Source: Harmothoe impar
Lineage: Eukaryota; Annelida; Polychaeta; Phyllodocida; Polynoidae
Reading direction: 5' to 3'
Assembly: GCA_947462335.1 (NCBI GenBank)
Contig: OX381721.1
Location: forward strand, 12,103,910-12,167,909
DNA length: 64,000 bases
The first letter of the stretch is position 1; each line of letters starts with the position of its first letter. The position numbers and the translations under genes were made by a program. The notes under the pieces were generated by a model that was not told the DNA's origin, did no database searches, and saw only the letters and a program-made list of their open reading frames with translations. Shown piece by piece: positions 37,039-48,875 of the stretch.

Positions 37039-37939
37039 TAGGGTAGATTCACCATAAGTCGACCCTTCCCGTCACGGTTTTTCATGACCATTAGGAGAAG
37101 TTTGATTATGTGACCTAGAATCATCATGTCAACATGCCTGGTGTATCAAACTAAAGAAAATAGTCCAAGTATTCAAAACAACCACATTTGATAAACTCAT
37201 ACAGAATATTACATATAAATCTTTGGCCTTATATCAGGGAATTTCAAATAGCCTATTTTCACTTAATGTCGACCAAAACTCACCTAGAGTCGACCAGTTT
37301 TGTCTTTAATTATATAATAGGAAGCACTTGGAGTTAGTGTCAAGACGAATTAGAACTACTTAGACAAGTGTTATTTTTTGTTTAATATAGTATTTTCTTG
37401 CTATCTGGGCATCATATAAAATAGGTATATCATGTAGAATTCCTCGCAGAATTAGCATGTGTATGGGGGATCAGCTTATACCTTGTAGGTTGAGGTCGTC
37501 TCATGGTGAAATCATGGTCGACTTACGGTGAAATAAGTGAGTTTCAATAGGCAGCTTTCCAAATAATTATATGCATATGAATATTTTCAGGAAAACTCTT
37601 TTAATCCCTGTTCATTAGATAGGTCTTCATTGATATAACTCATTATCCAGTGGTTTTAATGAGGCAAAGTAATTAAAGAAGTAGCACAGAAGACAGATAT
37701 TGATGGAGATTTTCTGATCTCTCTCATCTCAAAACAGGTCATACACCCTAACTTCATGGCATAATTTGTATATGAAAACAAATAAATATCTAGAACATAA
37801 TGGTAGTTTGTGAGTCAGTAACACTTCAATTTGCATGTCAACAAATCTCTGATGCCCTATATAGCATAGGTACTTGATAATATGCTGCAACAGCTGGTCG
37901 ACTCATGGTGGTAGGTCGGAAATAGGTGAGCTTACCCTA
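37039..37939. mobile_element. ~900-bp element with GTCGACC motif repeats
   Basis: The ends are imperfect inverted repeats: tagggtagattcaccataagtcgacc at the left, and at the right (reverse complement) tagggtaagctcacctatttccgacc. The motif TCACC-n3/4-AGTCGACC recurs inside at about 37285 in plus orientation and near 37510 and 37893 in inverted orientation. AT-rich, no transposase frame. Target duplication not clear. Confidence 0.65.
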
Positions 37940-37999
37940 GACGAAACGTAGCGAGAGTTCATACTAATCACCCGCCCCTTCTCGATGTACATAAACCCC

Positions 38000-39502
38000 C
38001 AATAAAAGTTACTAACCAAACTTCAACTTGTCTGGTTTTGTGTGGAATTTTAATTTATTTGAAAAAGTTAGTAATACATTAATAACATTCATTGTTCATG
38101 TAACTGTGTAAAGGCGGTATTCCACCGCAAACAGTCATAACGCCCAGACGGTCAACATACCGTCAATCGGACAAATGAGGAGTCCTAAAATCTTGATTTG
38201 ATCTCAAGCAGAATGAGTTTTCTCCTCGATATTGAAGCTGACAGTTGCAGTATAGAGTAATAGGCAAAAGTAATGTGTACAGTGATAGATGATCGAACGA
38301 CAAGTGCGTGAGTAATAGTTGTTCGACACTATTTGGACAGCCAATGTGGTTTTCATTGTGATACAAATAAACTGCTCAATATGGCAGTGATTGGACCTGT
38401 GGATGATTGGATCTATGCCATTGCTGATTGAATCTAAGTGGTGAGGGTAAAAACATATACAGAGGCACTCCAGTACTCTTTTCAAAGGATAGCCACTGCC
38501 CATTTATTAGCCTGGTAATATAGACATTAAATATTGCCATGTAATGGACGGGCAGACAAACTTTGGTATCTCAGACGTGGCTCACTGAGTAGAGAACACA
38601 TCGCAAATCACCAGTGTGACGGCCTGGGCCCGGACATAAGGGCACTAGCTGCCAACACAGCCGCCAACCACCCCTCAAGTTTTGTCGCCTTTTACGATAA
38701 AGTTATTCCCATTGTTATTATGGAATGCTCCTGATGAAGCTATTTGTACTCCTTCATACCGGGATACCCCAAACAAAGAAGTACTTATGACTTTCGTACC
38801 TCCCTGACCTTGCGTCATGAACCTTGATGTCCGCTACTAGTAATATTAGTATAGCTATTTAGTATCAAGTATCATTTGTTTGTAGATAGAAATGAGAAAA
38901 AGGGAAACATTGCTCCTTCTTACCCTCTATTCTGCTTAATTATCTATTAAAACTTAAAGGGGCACAACCAAGAAGATACTACATAGAGCACCATCAGTTG
39001 ATAATGTCAAATGAGGCATTTATAATTGATTGTACAGTGCAAATCTACAGATACAGTCCGCCCTCGCTGATTTGGATTTAGGGAATGCAAGGAAAATGTC
39101 TGAATTCTTAAAAGGCAAACTGTCCAAGCATCTTTGACTAAATTGAATGGAACGTCAGAAAGTTGACTTATTGCTTTCTGGGAACGTATTCAAGGAGCAG
39201 TAGCAAGGGTTTCTGCCTGAGGAATCGGTACGAGGCAATAAATGACCGAGGTAGTGAGGATCGACTCTAGTCACTATTCTGTATACAGCTTTCTTATTTT
39301 GCTATTGCATGTATCAAATTCGCCTTATTGCAATAAAGACGATTTCATATTGACATTGAACCGAAATACGGCCAAGAAGGTAACGTAGTATAGCACAAGT
39401 CAGTGGGTCAGCTATTGAACAAGCCATTTTTTTCTAAACAGAGAGAGGGGAGATGGGCTTGGTGGATTTTCTCATGACAACAATTTTCTTCCTCTTCCCC
39501 AG
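38000..39502. other. No gene recognised
   Basis: Unique sequence with short random frames only. Confidence 0.55.
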
Positions 39503-39648
39503 ACGCAGCTCACATGACCTGATGAGACGTCGCTGGTTGCCCAGACCCACCATTCACATCTCACCAGCACACCGGGGGACCAGCGGCAGGCTCAGATCAC
39601 GTCACGTGTATGTACCACGTGTTCAGGAACGAGATCCGGCGAGGTCTG
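39503..39648 (+). CDS. Candidate plus-strand exon
   Basis: This frame runs from a strong acceptor (ttcttcctcttccccag) to donor GTCTG|GTAAGG, with one open frame (phase 2 in, phase 1 out). All three minus-strand frames of this interval are closed. It encodes an Arg-rich peptide including RRRWLPRPTIHISPAHRGTS. Product unknown, and no flanking exon was assigned with confidence. Confidence 0.35.
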
Positions 39649-41056
39649 GTAAGGTGGGGCCCCCTGGTGGTTGGGAATGGAAGCCCCGTGGTGACCTGAT
39701 GTCGGGGGGAGTGTCGGGTACAACAGGTAATCTGTGCTTCTGGTGTTGGGTGTGGAAAGTGGGGACGGCAAATGGACTTGTGCTGTACTCTACAAGCAGG
39801 CATTAGCCCCGGCCCATTTGTAAGACATGTGAATACTGTCTGAGCCCACGTGTACAACTGCACATGTAATAGGAAACTGCCGCTTTCCTTGTTCCATTTG
39901 GACTTGTGATGCCACATGTAGGAAAATGATTGCCATACACAAAAAAAGCAATTGCATGCTCTCTATCGTTTCATAGAGAATACACTTAGGAAGAAACTAA
40001 ACATATCCACTGAACCTTCTTACCTTACCATGGCATGACTTTAAGGGGAACCTTTATGGTCATTCTTACCTGAAAAGACACAAGAGGGACACTGTTGGTA
40101 CATGGCATTTATTCACAAAGTACATGTACATTATGTTTTGCGACATCATTCCATATAGTAAATTTAACCTGTATGTATACCTGCTAATCAATAACATAGC
40201 TTAAAGAATGGAAAATAACTTATTAACTACATGGTGCTCTAATACGTATATGTACATTACCACCTGACCTTGAGAGACTCGTTATTAGGTTGATTGATTA
40301 ACCAATTTGCAGCAACACAGGTCAAACGGTACTGGGCTCCCTCCCCCGTGTAGTCCCATCTGGTGTCAGGACATTAATATGTGGACCTCCTATATAGATA
40401 AGGCCAGGGATGAGTGTACGATGTCTCAGAACTGTGGGTGCACCTGAGAGCTGTAAGGGCTACCCAGTGCTGCCATCTCGTGTTAAAGGAAGCACTCAGC
40501 GCCCTTCAGTCCACAGAAGCTCCCCTTCTTACCCCTACTTTACCTGCAAAAAGTGCTTCTCATAGAGGCTATATTCTATATGGATATTAGCATACTTACT
40601 ACAGAGATACTCTTCCACAGGAAACCACAGAATCCCACCATCCATATTTTCTCAAATTTTTCATTTTTCAAAAACATCGCCACCAGCTCCAGCGCTTGAT
40701 AGAGTATAGGGGGAGCCCCCCCCCCCCCCCCCACGAGTAGCGAACCAATCAGCAGCATCCTTGTCATGATTTGCCTTAGGTTTCCTACCCATAAAGAATC
40801 CCTCCCTAATTTGCTTCCTGGCAATACCAACTACCTTTCTCTGGGACTGGCCATTGTCATGTCCCATAACCACCATACATAACTGTGTTCTGGACATGTA
40901 TTACTTCAGCTTCACCCCGAATTAAAAAGCTGCTTGTCTTATAGATGAGTAACCTCTGGCATCTTTTATAGACCAGTTGATACATGTGAACTGCTAAAAG
41001 CAATGCAAAGAGTCACTGAAGCCTTGTCCCCAAATCCAACTGTTTAATAAGTTCAC

Positions 41057-41221
41057 CTGTGACTTTGCGGCGTCCCATTTTGGGTGTGAGCGGCTTCCGG
41101 CTGACGTCAGCTGGCTGCAGGTACATCTGTTTGATGACGTCACTACTCCACGTCTTGACGTTAGATCGCCCCCTGACGGAGCTCCTGGTCACCTCCGACC
41201 TCCTCATGGTGCGAGGTATGG
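41057..41221 (-). CDS. 5'-side exon of RING-finger gene
   Basis: A 165-nt exon lies between acceptor tattactactcctg...cctgtag and donor TCACAG|GTGAAC, phase 1-1. It encodes IPRTMRRSEVTRSSVRGRSN, then VKTWSSDVIKQMYLQPADVS and RKPLTPKMGRRKVT. The peptide is strongly basic, with an internal Met that could be a start. The block is GC- and CpG-richer than the surroundings. It is the most 5' exon assigned with reasonable confidence. The 5.8-kb and 10-kb introns that follow are plausible for this genome. Confidence 0.65.
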
Positions 41222-41261
41222 CTACAGGTATTACTACTCCTGGTATACAGATCTCCAATAT

Positions 41262-41665
41262 GTGATGTGAGTGTGCAATGTTCTCATATAATCCCAGTAC
41301 ATCGTTATAGGTGACTACAGCAGCACTGTGTGGCCGAAGTGGATAAAATGTAGAATATCCTTGGAGATGTAAGTTCTGATGTTATTCCCAGATGCAGGTC
41401 TATGTAACATAATCCCTGCCTTTGATATAACGAGTGATAGTGATTGACTTATACAGGCCCCGAATGTATGATGAGTATATGCAATGTTCTCATACTCATA
41501 GTATAATCCCAGTACATCGTTATAGGTGAGTTCAGCACTGTGGGGGTAGACGCGACATAAAAATCAATGTAGAATATCCTTGGAGATGTAAGTTATGATA
41601 TTATTCTCAGAAGTAGGTCTATGTAACATAATCCCTGCCTTTGATATCACGGATGATATTGTGAT
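41262..41665. repeat. Tandem duplication, unit about 206 bp
   Basis: The segment gcaatgttctcata...aatcccagtacatcgttatagg...tagaatatccttggagatgtaagtt...aacataatccctgcctttgatat starts at 41275 and again at 41481. Divergence is moderate. It lies directly upstream of the minus-strand exon 41057-41221. Confidence 0.85.
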
Positions 41666-42592
41666 TAATCCGGCTCAGTCTATAAGGATATATGGTGACC
41701 GTCATCATGTATGTTAAGTCTTTTGTGTGATGTGCCTTTAATATTGCTTCTATATAGGCTTTGTGTTATTGGGCTTTGTACTCAGCAAGGTCAATCCGGC
41801 TTATTTGTATTGCTGTAATAAATGTAGATACGAAAGCTCTGCACCTTTGGCTGATTTCTCCTCTATCAACATCAAAGGCCTGTCAAGCCTCAATGCTCTG
41901 CTCTGACAACAAAACTGCATGTTCACATAAGTCCACTCCGCTTGATGCTCTAATATGTATTAGTGTCATCAGATGGCTACTCTCAGAGCGCACCTGGAGC
42001 ACTGACTCTATAGACAATTCCTCACCCTAGGTCCTACCCATCCACATGTAGCCTCGCCGGGTTCTCCGGGAGTTCTTCTATAGATCAAATGATGAGTCCT
42101 AGCTGCTCAAGCTTCTTCTGCCCCTACATGAACTCACTCAGTGATCTGATTATAAATATAACGGCCGGTAGCCCATGCCAACAGGTTTCTGCCTCATGTT
42201 TCTGTTACTGACCTCTGACTGTTGTCATTATTACAATAAGTGACACCTCATAATACAGAGGTTCTTTAGTTCTAACTGCTCTGGTTACTGCATTGGGTTG
42301 GTTTTCTGTCTAACTGGGAGTTTGAAAGTAGAGTCCCATTGTGGTTGTGATGTACACTAGCTAACTGGTAAAATGTACTCTTCTTTTTGGTTGGGGACCC
42401 AATATATAAATTGAGTGACCTATAATTATTGCTCAACAGTGTATCCATCATATTCATGTACAGAACACGTCCTCGTTTTCTATGAATCTGTGCCCTATAA
42501 AAAGGGAATGTGCTAATTCCCCCTGACTACACTTATACAGATGTCCGCCCTTGAGCTGCTCCTGGAACGTGGCCTACATCCCTGTCACTCAC

Positions 42593-42613
42593 CGACCTGC
42601 TCACAGTTCTCTC
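42593..42613 (-). CDS. Possible 21-nt microexon of RING-finger gene
   Basis: gagagaactgtgagcaggtcg lies between acceptor ggtggctgtag and a strong donor GTGAGT. Its length is a multiple of three and it fits phase 1-1 (ENCEQV). Such short sequences arise easily by chance. Confidence 0.22.
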
Positions 42614-42627
42614 CTACAGCCACCAGG
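42612..42627 (+). promoter_or_regulatory. CTCF-like motif
   Basis: GCCACCAGGGGGCGAG, near 42617-42632 on the plus strand, matches the animal CTCF core CCASYAGRKGGCRS. Similar words recur in the window (39656, 45103, 48918). Binding is not demonstrated. Confidence 0.4.
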
Positions 42628-42845
42628 GGGCGAGCAAGGTCTGTTACGGCTTACCCTGGGCCAATTGAAAGGGCAGGGAGTTTCTACCCCAAAGTTGCAG
42701 TCATGTTGCAGCTAGTGTCATCCTAAAATATGGGAATTCCTTTCCCAATCTGGCCCCAGCCCTCTGAAAAGGGGTATCTGTGTGGAGATCGTCATACCGA
42801 CCTCACAACAGGGGCCGTTGTAGACTAATGAAAGGAGCAGAGTAC

Positions 42846-42896
42846 CTGGTCTGAGGCTAAGCTGCCGAAACTGCTGGGGATGTCTGCAGGTTTGTC
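42846..42896 (-). CDS. Possible exon of RING-finger gene
   Basis: A 51-nt segment lies between acceptor tgcccacaaag and donor CCAG|GTACTC. It is open in phase 0 (DKPADIPSSFGSLASDQ) and in phase 1. Phase 1 would join to 41057-41221, but the phase 0 peptide looks more natural. Weak polypyrimidine tract. Confidence 0.3.
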
Positions 42897-44048
42897 CTTT
42901 GTGGGCAGTCAACGATAAACTGTCTAATGTGATGTGCCTCCCCATCCCCAGCCATGTGAACAGATCCGGCAGGAACAGGATGGACTACAGACACACTGTA
43001 AGATGTATTGGTACATAGAGATGACATGTGTTCACTCTTCTATTATCGCCCATTCTCAGATCCACATTTGCTTGTAATATCGCCCACGTATTTATTGTGT
43101 TCTATGGAGGATATATGCATGTCGTAAATGTTATGAGTATAGCTTGTGTGTCTATTAAGTACAACTTACTATATAATCGGTTATGTATTATATATACCAT
43201 GTGCAATTGTAGTAAGTTAATATAGCGGAACTAATTTACGTTGGCTGCACTCTAATCATAATGTAGTTGAATCAGTATAATCATGTAGCTGAGTGAGCCT
43301 ACCCCTGGGCCTGTAAACATTCCCATTTTCCACTTAGTGTTAACCCATTGCGGAATCCTGGTTTAGAAAGCAATCACAACCCTACTATTTATGTATAAGC
43401 TGAGCACATGAAAGGTACCAATGTAACCGTATGGTGTGCTATGGTATGTTATTGGCTCATTTAAACTTCGGAATTCCTCAATCCTCTTTGAGCATGGAGG
43501 GCTGGTTACGTAAGACTCCATTTTCACATGTGTTGGTATATCAGGGTCTATTCCACAGAGAAACAGCCTGTTCCTATACCCTACAATATTATATCCAATA
43601 AATCATCTGATTACATCCTGGCTATATCCATAAATGTTATCCATAGATAGGAAAGCTTTTTTTATATAGTGTATATCCGCCTGCTGCAGTAGTCAATATC
43701 ACCTGACTACTAGTAATCCCTGCATATCCAACTATAACGCTGTGTATTTACAATTGTGTGATATCCAAATGTGTTTATGCATAGTGACCATCTTCTGTCA
43801 TGCCATCCTACCAGGCTAAACGAATTCCTGTAGAGTGTATGATCCATATGTTAGGTTCCGTCTACAGTCTATACACTGCTGACTATATATACGTGTATAC
43901 ATGACCCACGTGTTCAGATCCAAAGGATCCGAAATATCCAAAGGTAGTCCACATGATCTCTGTTGTCGTCAGCTTATAAGCCTCACTCCCTCACATAGCC
44001 GACAACTGAGCTAAATCCCAACAATATACCCGCCCCATGCCTACTTAC

Positions 44049-44161
44049 CCCTTCATAATAGCAGCTACCCCACACATATAAAGAGATCCAATGGTATAAG
44101 TGTCTGGGGTGGAAAAAAGGATGTATAGCACTGTGGCGGGACCGGCAATGTATGCCGCCAT
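44049..44161 (-). CDS. Candidate first exon, hydrophobic N-terminus
   Basis: gagaagATGGCGGC combines a YY1-type element with a good start context. The frame runs 37 codons plus two bases to the strong donor GG|GTAAGT. It encodes MAAYIAGPATVLYILFSTPD, then TYTIGSLYMCGVAAIMK. The first ~17 residues and the last ~17 are hydrophobic, consistent with two membrane helices or a signal anchor. It ends in phase 2, so it does not connect directly to the RING-gene exons. No following exon found. Possibly a multi-pass membrane protein; family not identified. Confidence 0.4.
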
Positions 44162-44571
44162 CTTCTCCCCCAGGCATTAGTTCTAGCTGACTTCCAGCTT
44201 ATCCCCCATCTGGAGCGTGACTGAGGATGTATAATAAAGCCATTTTACTTCCCATTTCTGTCTCTTTTTTTCAGTGTTATACCTGTGTTTAAATGTCTGT
44301 TCAAAATGTAAAAAAAAGGGGTTTGGAGATAATAACAGTTTTTAAAAAGCCAAGAAAAAGCCGAATTAGTTTCTGGGAATAGGGAAGCATGGCTGAGGAG
44401 CTTGGCCATTGATATATCAGACTCACGATTGGGCAATACCATATTTTATACGATAACATACAAACTAGATTGAATTAGAGTACAAATATGTACAAAGGAA
44501 AACACATACCATTCAATTCAGTAGTCGTTATCAACATGGCTACTGAATAGTAAATAATAGGTGGACAGGCG

Positions 44572-45161
44572 AGGGAAAAGGGTCCTCCAAAGGTTAAACT
44601 CAATTATATAATTGAGGTCATCAGCTTTCCAGTGATATATTTCATTAGCAGGTACCACTTCTAGTTTTTGAGAACTGGCTCCTTGAATATGTGTGGGCAC
44701 TGTCCAATCTCAAATGCCAATAAGCTCTATCTTACTTTGTTTTAGAGATATCTCTATCTAATTAGCATAATTATGAAAATTCCCAAATATCCGAACTTTT
44801 TCAAACATTTGGTCACGGTTTTTAATCTTATAATGGGATTTACATTCTGTTTTCAGCATAGAAATCTTTGTGGGGCCTGCAATCATTGACTTCTTGAAAA
44901 ATTCAATTTAGAATGAAAATTATGTTTCCATGGCAACCAACAAGTGCAAAAACACCAATTTAGGCCCCAAAACGTTCTTTTTACATTCCAAATATGGAAG
45001 GTTTTCACTAAAGTTGGAATTTTCTAATGTAGCTTATTGTATTCTCTATCAAAAAGTAGTATAGAACAATCTTTATGACATTTTGAACATTGTTGGCTAT
45101 ATGGAGCCCCCTGGTGGCCAAAGTTGGTACTAAAAATCCCCCGCGTAGGTCCCTTTTCCCT
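44572..45161 (+). mobile_element. 590-bp inverted-repeat element, copy A
   Basis: The left end agggaaaagggtcctcc matches the reverse complement of the right end (agggaaaagggacctacg). The interior aligns throughout with 48876-49460 in opposite orientation, including a 'gtttccatggcaacc' block, a 'cattccaaatat' block and a 'ccccctggtggcc' block. No coding frame. A non-autonomous DNA transposon is the simplest reading. Confidence 0.8.
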
Positions 45162-46753
45162 TGTTGATCCACAGTTGTTTAGGCCTCTTCTCATCCTAAT
45201 ATGTATATTATAAGTGTATAGATGTATTCAATAATTATGTCAAGTTTTATAAGCTGTCGAAGAGATAACCGTTATTTCATATGTCATTCTTACAGTCCTG
45301 TGTAAATCAATAGTATGTTAATCGTAGCATTGTAAATTAAAGATGGGTTATCAGGTATTGACTGCAAGCATAAAAAGTCTTAATAGAAAAGTGATAAACG
45401 TCAACATGTTTTCCCAACCAATTCTGCGATTTCCAGCCTCCCAAGCGTAATTAAAAGGTGATTCACATTTAAACAACAGTTCGCGCCCTGCAATCTTACT
45501 TGGGTTTCTAGTTATTTACTTTTATTTATGGTATAGGGTATATCTAAAAAAAGTTACATCTCAAAGAAATCCGTAGATGTTACTGCAGTCAACCCATTGC
45601 TTCCCTATAGTATAGGGAACAAACTGGTGGCCGGGTGGGTCGGGGTGGTTGGGTAGGGTGTATGGTGGGAGGATGTCCGCTCAGGTCACGGCAGTATGGT
45701 AGAGTGTGGTATGTGGATGTGGTTAGGGACTGACCCCAACACTTGCTAAATAACCCCCCCCCCTCCCAGTTCCTGATCACAATTCTCATCTCCACATCTA
45801 CCTTTTAGATCTTAAGAATAACCTCCCTATATAATTCTATTTCACATGAGGTGGATTTGGCATTGCACAGAGTCATTTATAAGCATATGATTATTGTGGC
45901 ACTATCTAAAGATGTGTGGTGTTTATTTTTTTATATATGCATTGTGTATGACGCTTGATTTGATTTGATCTGATTGATTTGAACTCCTTTTATTTATCCT
46001 GGCAAGATGAATGGCTGGTAGATCGTGTTGTTACAATAAACACTGAGCTGAAGTTAATCAAAGACATTTAAACATTTTGAATCATTTTTATAACAGGAAA
46101 GTGCACATTTAGGTGTATGTTCCTGCTATGTATACCTTACCTGGATTCTATTGAGAAAATGAATTAGGGTTTTATATCAATATAAGCTTGTGCCGTGATG
46201 TGTGATTACATTTCATAGAACTGACACGACATACTGTATACGTTTCTAGAACACTGTGCCAGGATGTTTTGTGATCAAAATAAATGAATATATTATCATA
46301 AAGCATATCACAATTACCCTGACCCAGTCAGTGGTTGTGCTGTTTCTGTTTTAAATCTTTTCGAAAAAATATCATGGGGAATATCATGAGCTTAGTGACC
46401 TTTCACGAGATATTCACGTTAATGTAGTCTTTGGAAAACGACCATTATCATGCCATATTCACAGGTCGGTAGTTGCACTACATAAAACCCAGTAACACAT
46501 GCCATTTCTATACTTTTTTCTACATGACACTGAGTCCCGATGTAAAGATAAATAAAGCTCGCACACTGTGAGTGATGAGCCATTTTGTGAAATTATAGTG
46601 GTATCCATGATGAAAAGTCAAATGTGACAGTCATTTATCACTGTTCGTACTGGTTTCTACGTAGTGGTGGTCCCATTCATCATGGACTCATATCACCCTC
46701 CTTCCATTACATCTCTTCCCCTGAACCCAACCTCTCATCCTGTGACACTCCTG
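45162..46753. other. No gene recognised
   Basis: AT-rich unique DNA. A C run lies at 45755-45765. Confidence 0.55.
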
Positions 46754-46844
46754 CCAGTGGGCACAAAATTCGGCTCAACGTTGAATCAACATTGAATCAC
46801 CATTGACCACCAAATGTTGATTCAATGTTCTGTGTTCACTGGGC
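46754..46844. mobile_element. ~90-bp palindromic MITE
   Basis: The left arm ccagtgggcacaaaa...gttgaatcaacattgaat is complementary to the right arm attcaatgtt...tgtgttcactggg. The arms cover most of its length. Confidence 0.65.
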
Positions 46845-47917
46845 TGGCTGGTTACATGTTCGTTTGTTTGTTCATCCATTCTCTCTCGCTTGCTTCCTTC
46901 TTTCCTGGCTGCCCTGGCTGCTCTGTGGCCAGTGGTTTCTACATCTATTTCATCATATATATGCAACATATGATATACATACAGCTCCTATCCGGGGATA
47001 TGATATGTCTTAAGAATACGGAATACCCTCCTCTTACAGTCAAAAAAGAAAAAGACAGTCCAAAGAAAAAGAACCCAAAAAAGAACTTTTTTGTTCCATT
47101 CACATTCCATCCCTAGCAACCGTCATTTTAAGCACAGAAATTTGAAAGGGGCATGATCTACGGTCATACTGGTGTATAATAAGTGATGCTCAGATGAAAA
47201 CTCATAAAATTATAGAGGATTAAAGTTATGATTTTTGCCTGTAGAGAGGATGGTATTCCATATCCTTAAGCAGGGGGATGTTGACTCTAAGCAGACATTG
47301 CTAAAGAATCAAGCTTTGGAGCTCCTGTGCAGAAAAGAGTAAGGCGGTCAACCACAGCTGGAGAAGGAGCTTCCACATCTAATGCGGCCTCCTCTGGATG
47401 CCATCAACTTTCCACTCATGGGCACATGGCTCCTGTATGCTCACTTGTTATGTATTTCTTTATCACCCTTTAATTGAAAGTAAGAAGAGTCTACCCTAAG
47501 AGTCTACCCTAAGGGACTCTTAGAACCAGAGCTACAAAAGTATTTGTCCTAAAGGACATGGAAACATCTTAAAAGTGGAGGAGTCTAGAAGTGTAGGCAT
47601 ATACATTTATATTCCTTATATGTTTACTATCTACTACATGAATACCAACGTGATTGAAAAGTAATTAGCCCCCGGATTTACACATGTGTAGGGCTAACTT
47701 TTCTGATAAGTAGTACATTCCCTATGTAAGTCACCCTCCACTGCACCTGGATCCCTACCAGCCACACATTTCTGGACCAGTCCACTCTATGGTTAGACAG
47801 AGCCCTCTTGTCCTTCGAAAACACCTTATTTTTTTTATAAAAATGACCTGAACACCCTACAAGAAGCTGACTAGGTGTCCTTCCTGTTATGTGTTTGGTG
47901 ACAGCCTTCCTACCCAG

Positions 47918-47930
47918 ATGGCGGCACTGA
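47918..47930 (+). CDS. Small plus-strand gene, exon 1 (candidate)
   Basis: ATGGCGGCACTGA ends at donor GTAAGC (phase 1). The start context cccagATGGCGGC again carries the YY1-type word, as at 28836 and 44161. The final A joins to AA of the next exon to give Lys. A gene model with four mutually in-frame exons follows (48247-48410, 49999-50040, 50259-50375), predicting about 110 residues. No known family is recognised. Confidence 0.35.
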
Positions 47931-48246
47931 GTAAGCCCTGAGCCCCTCATGTCATACCCTGACTTGTTCGTGTGGATGGGATGTGTTGCTATGCACTCAA
48001 CCAGCGCATCACATACCACCGTATTGGTATTTACCTTCAGTTTGCTGGAAAGTTTGTTTAGGCTAGTAAAAAGTTCAAAACGTTTCTTAAAATCTTAACA
48101 CATAATAATGCATGATAATTGAGATCCATTTGAGAATTGTTCATGTACCTGGGAATGGACTTATGTACATAATTATAGTATCATAGATGTATGGATGTCT
48201 CTGATAGCCGAGACATTTGAATGGCATGTTAACTATTTTGTTACAG

Positions 48247-48410
48247 AATATAATACGCACTTATTCTTATATGAACAACTTAATCAGATAATAATGCAAA
48301 ACAAGCTAACAAGGTGCCCGGAAATTCACCAATTTATTCAGTCTAAGTACCCTAGTGGTCGATTCCTAGAAGAACATGACTTTTTTGAACGTATAGCCTG
48401 TAACTGTCGG
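48247..48410 (+). CDS. Small plus-strand gene, exon 2
   Basis: A 164-nt frame after acceptor aactattttgttacag encodes YNTHLFLYEQLNQIIMQNKL, then TRCPEIHQFIQSKYPSGRFL and EEHDFFERIACNCR. Composition and length are clearly protein-like, with an amphipathic helical beginning. The donor CGG|GTAATA is imperfect. If it is not used, the frame ends three codons later (VI, stop at 48417-48419). Phase 1 in, phase 0 out. Product unknown. Confidence 0.5.
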
Positions 48411-48875
48411 GTAATATAAGGTTGCATAGCGATTGTACACTGCTAATGATAAATAGAAGACACATCATCTATAGATGGGGGTTGTTCCATCCCACCCCCA
48501 CTGCCCTGCCCAACGCCAGCACTGGTATCTCAGATATCTGCCGCTAAGTACTATTAGTATAGTCTGCCATAGGAACCTTACTCCCTCACCACCCATCAAG
48601 TCCGTATAGATGTCTGATTTGGGAATTTAGATTAAATTCAGGCAGACAAGCAGCCATACTCTGGAATCCCTTGCCCATGTTATACTTCCTGGGACTACAG
48701 AGCCCCCATATCAGGATGCCTGTCACCACGCCACAAGGAGTCAGGTGAACTCAGTCTTTGAATTGCCTGTATGTGAACCAGATAAAAATAAATCTGCACA
48801 ACTCGAGAAATGGGATTGTAAGTTATAGAGGTTATAGACAAACTATGTAGCAGAAGATCAACATGTGACCCAACA

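Noticed and set aside
40034..40074. 41-nt minus segment between tgtcttttcag and ATG|GTAAGG (VRMTIKVPLKVMP)
   Set aside because: Good splice signals, but phase 0-2 does not fit any neighbouring model.
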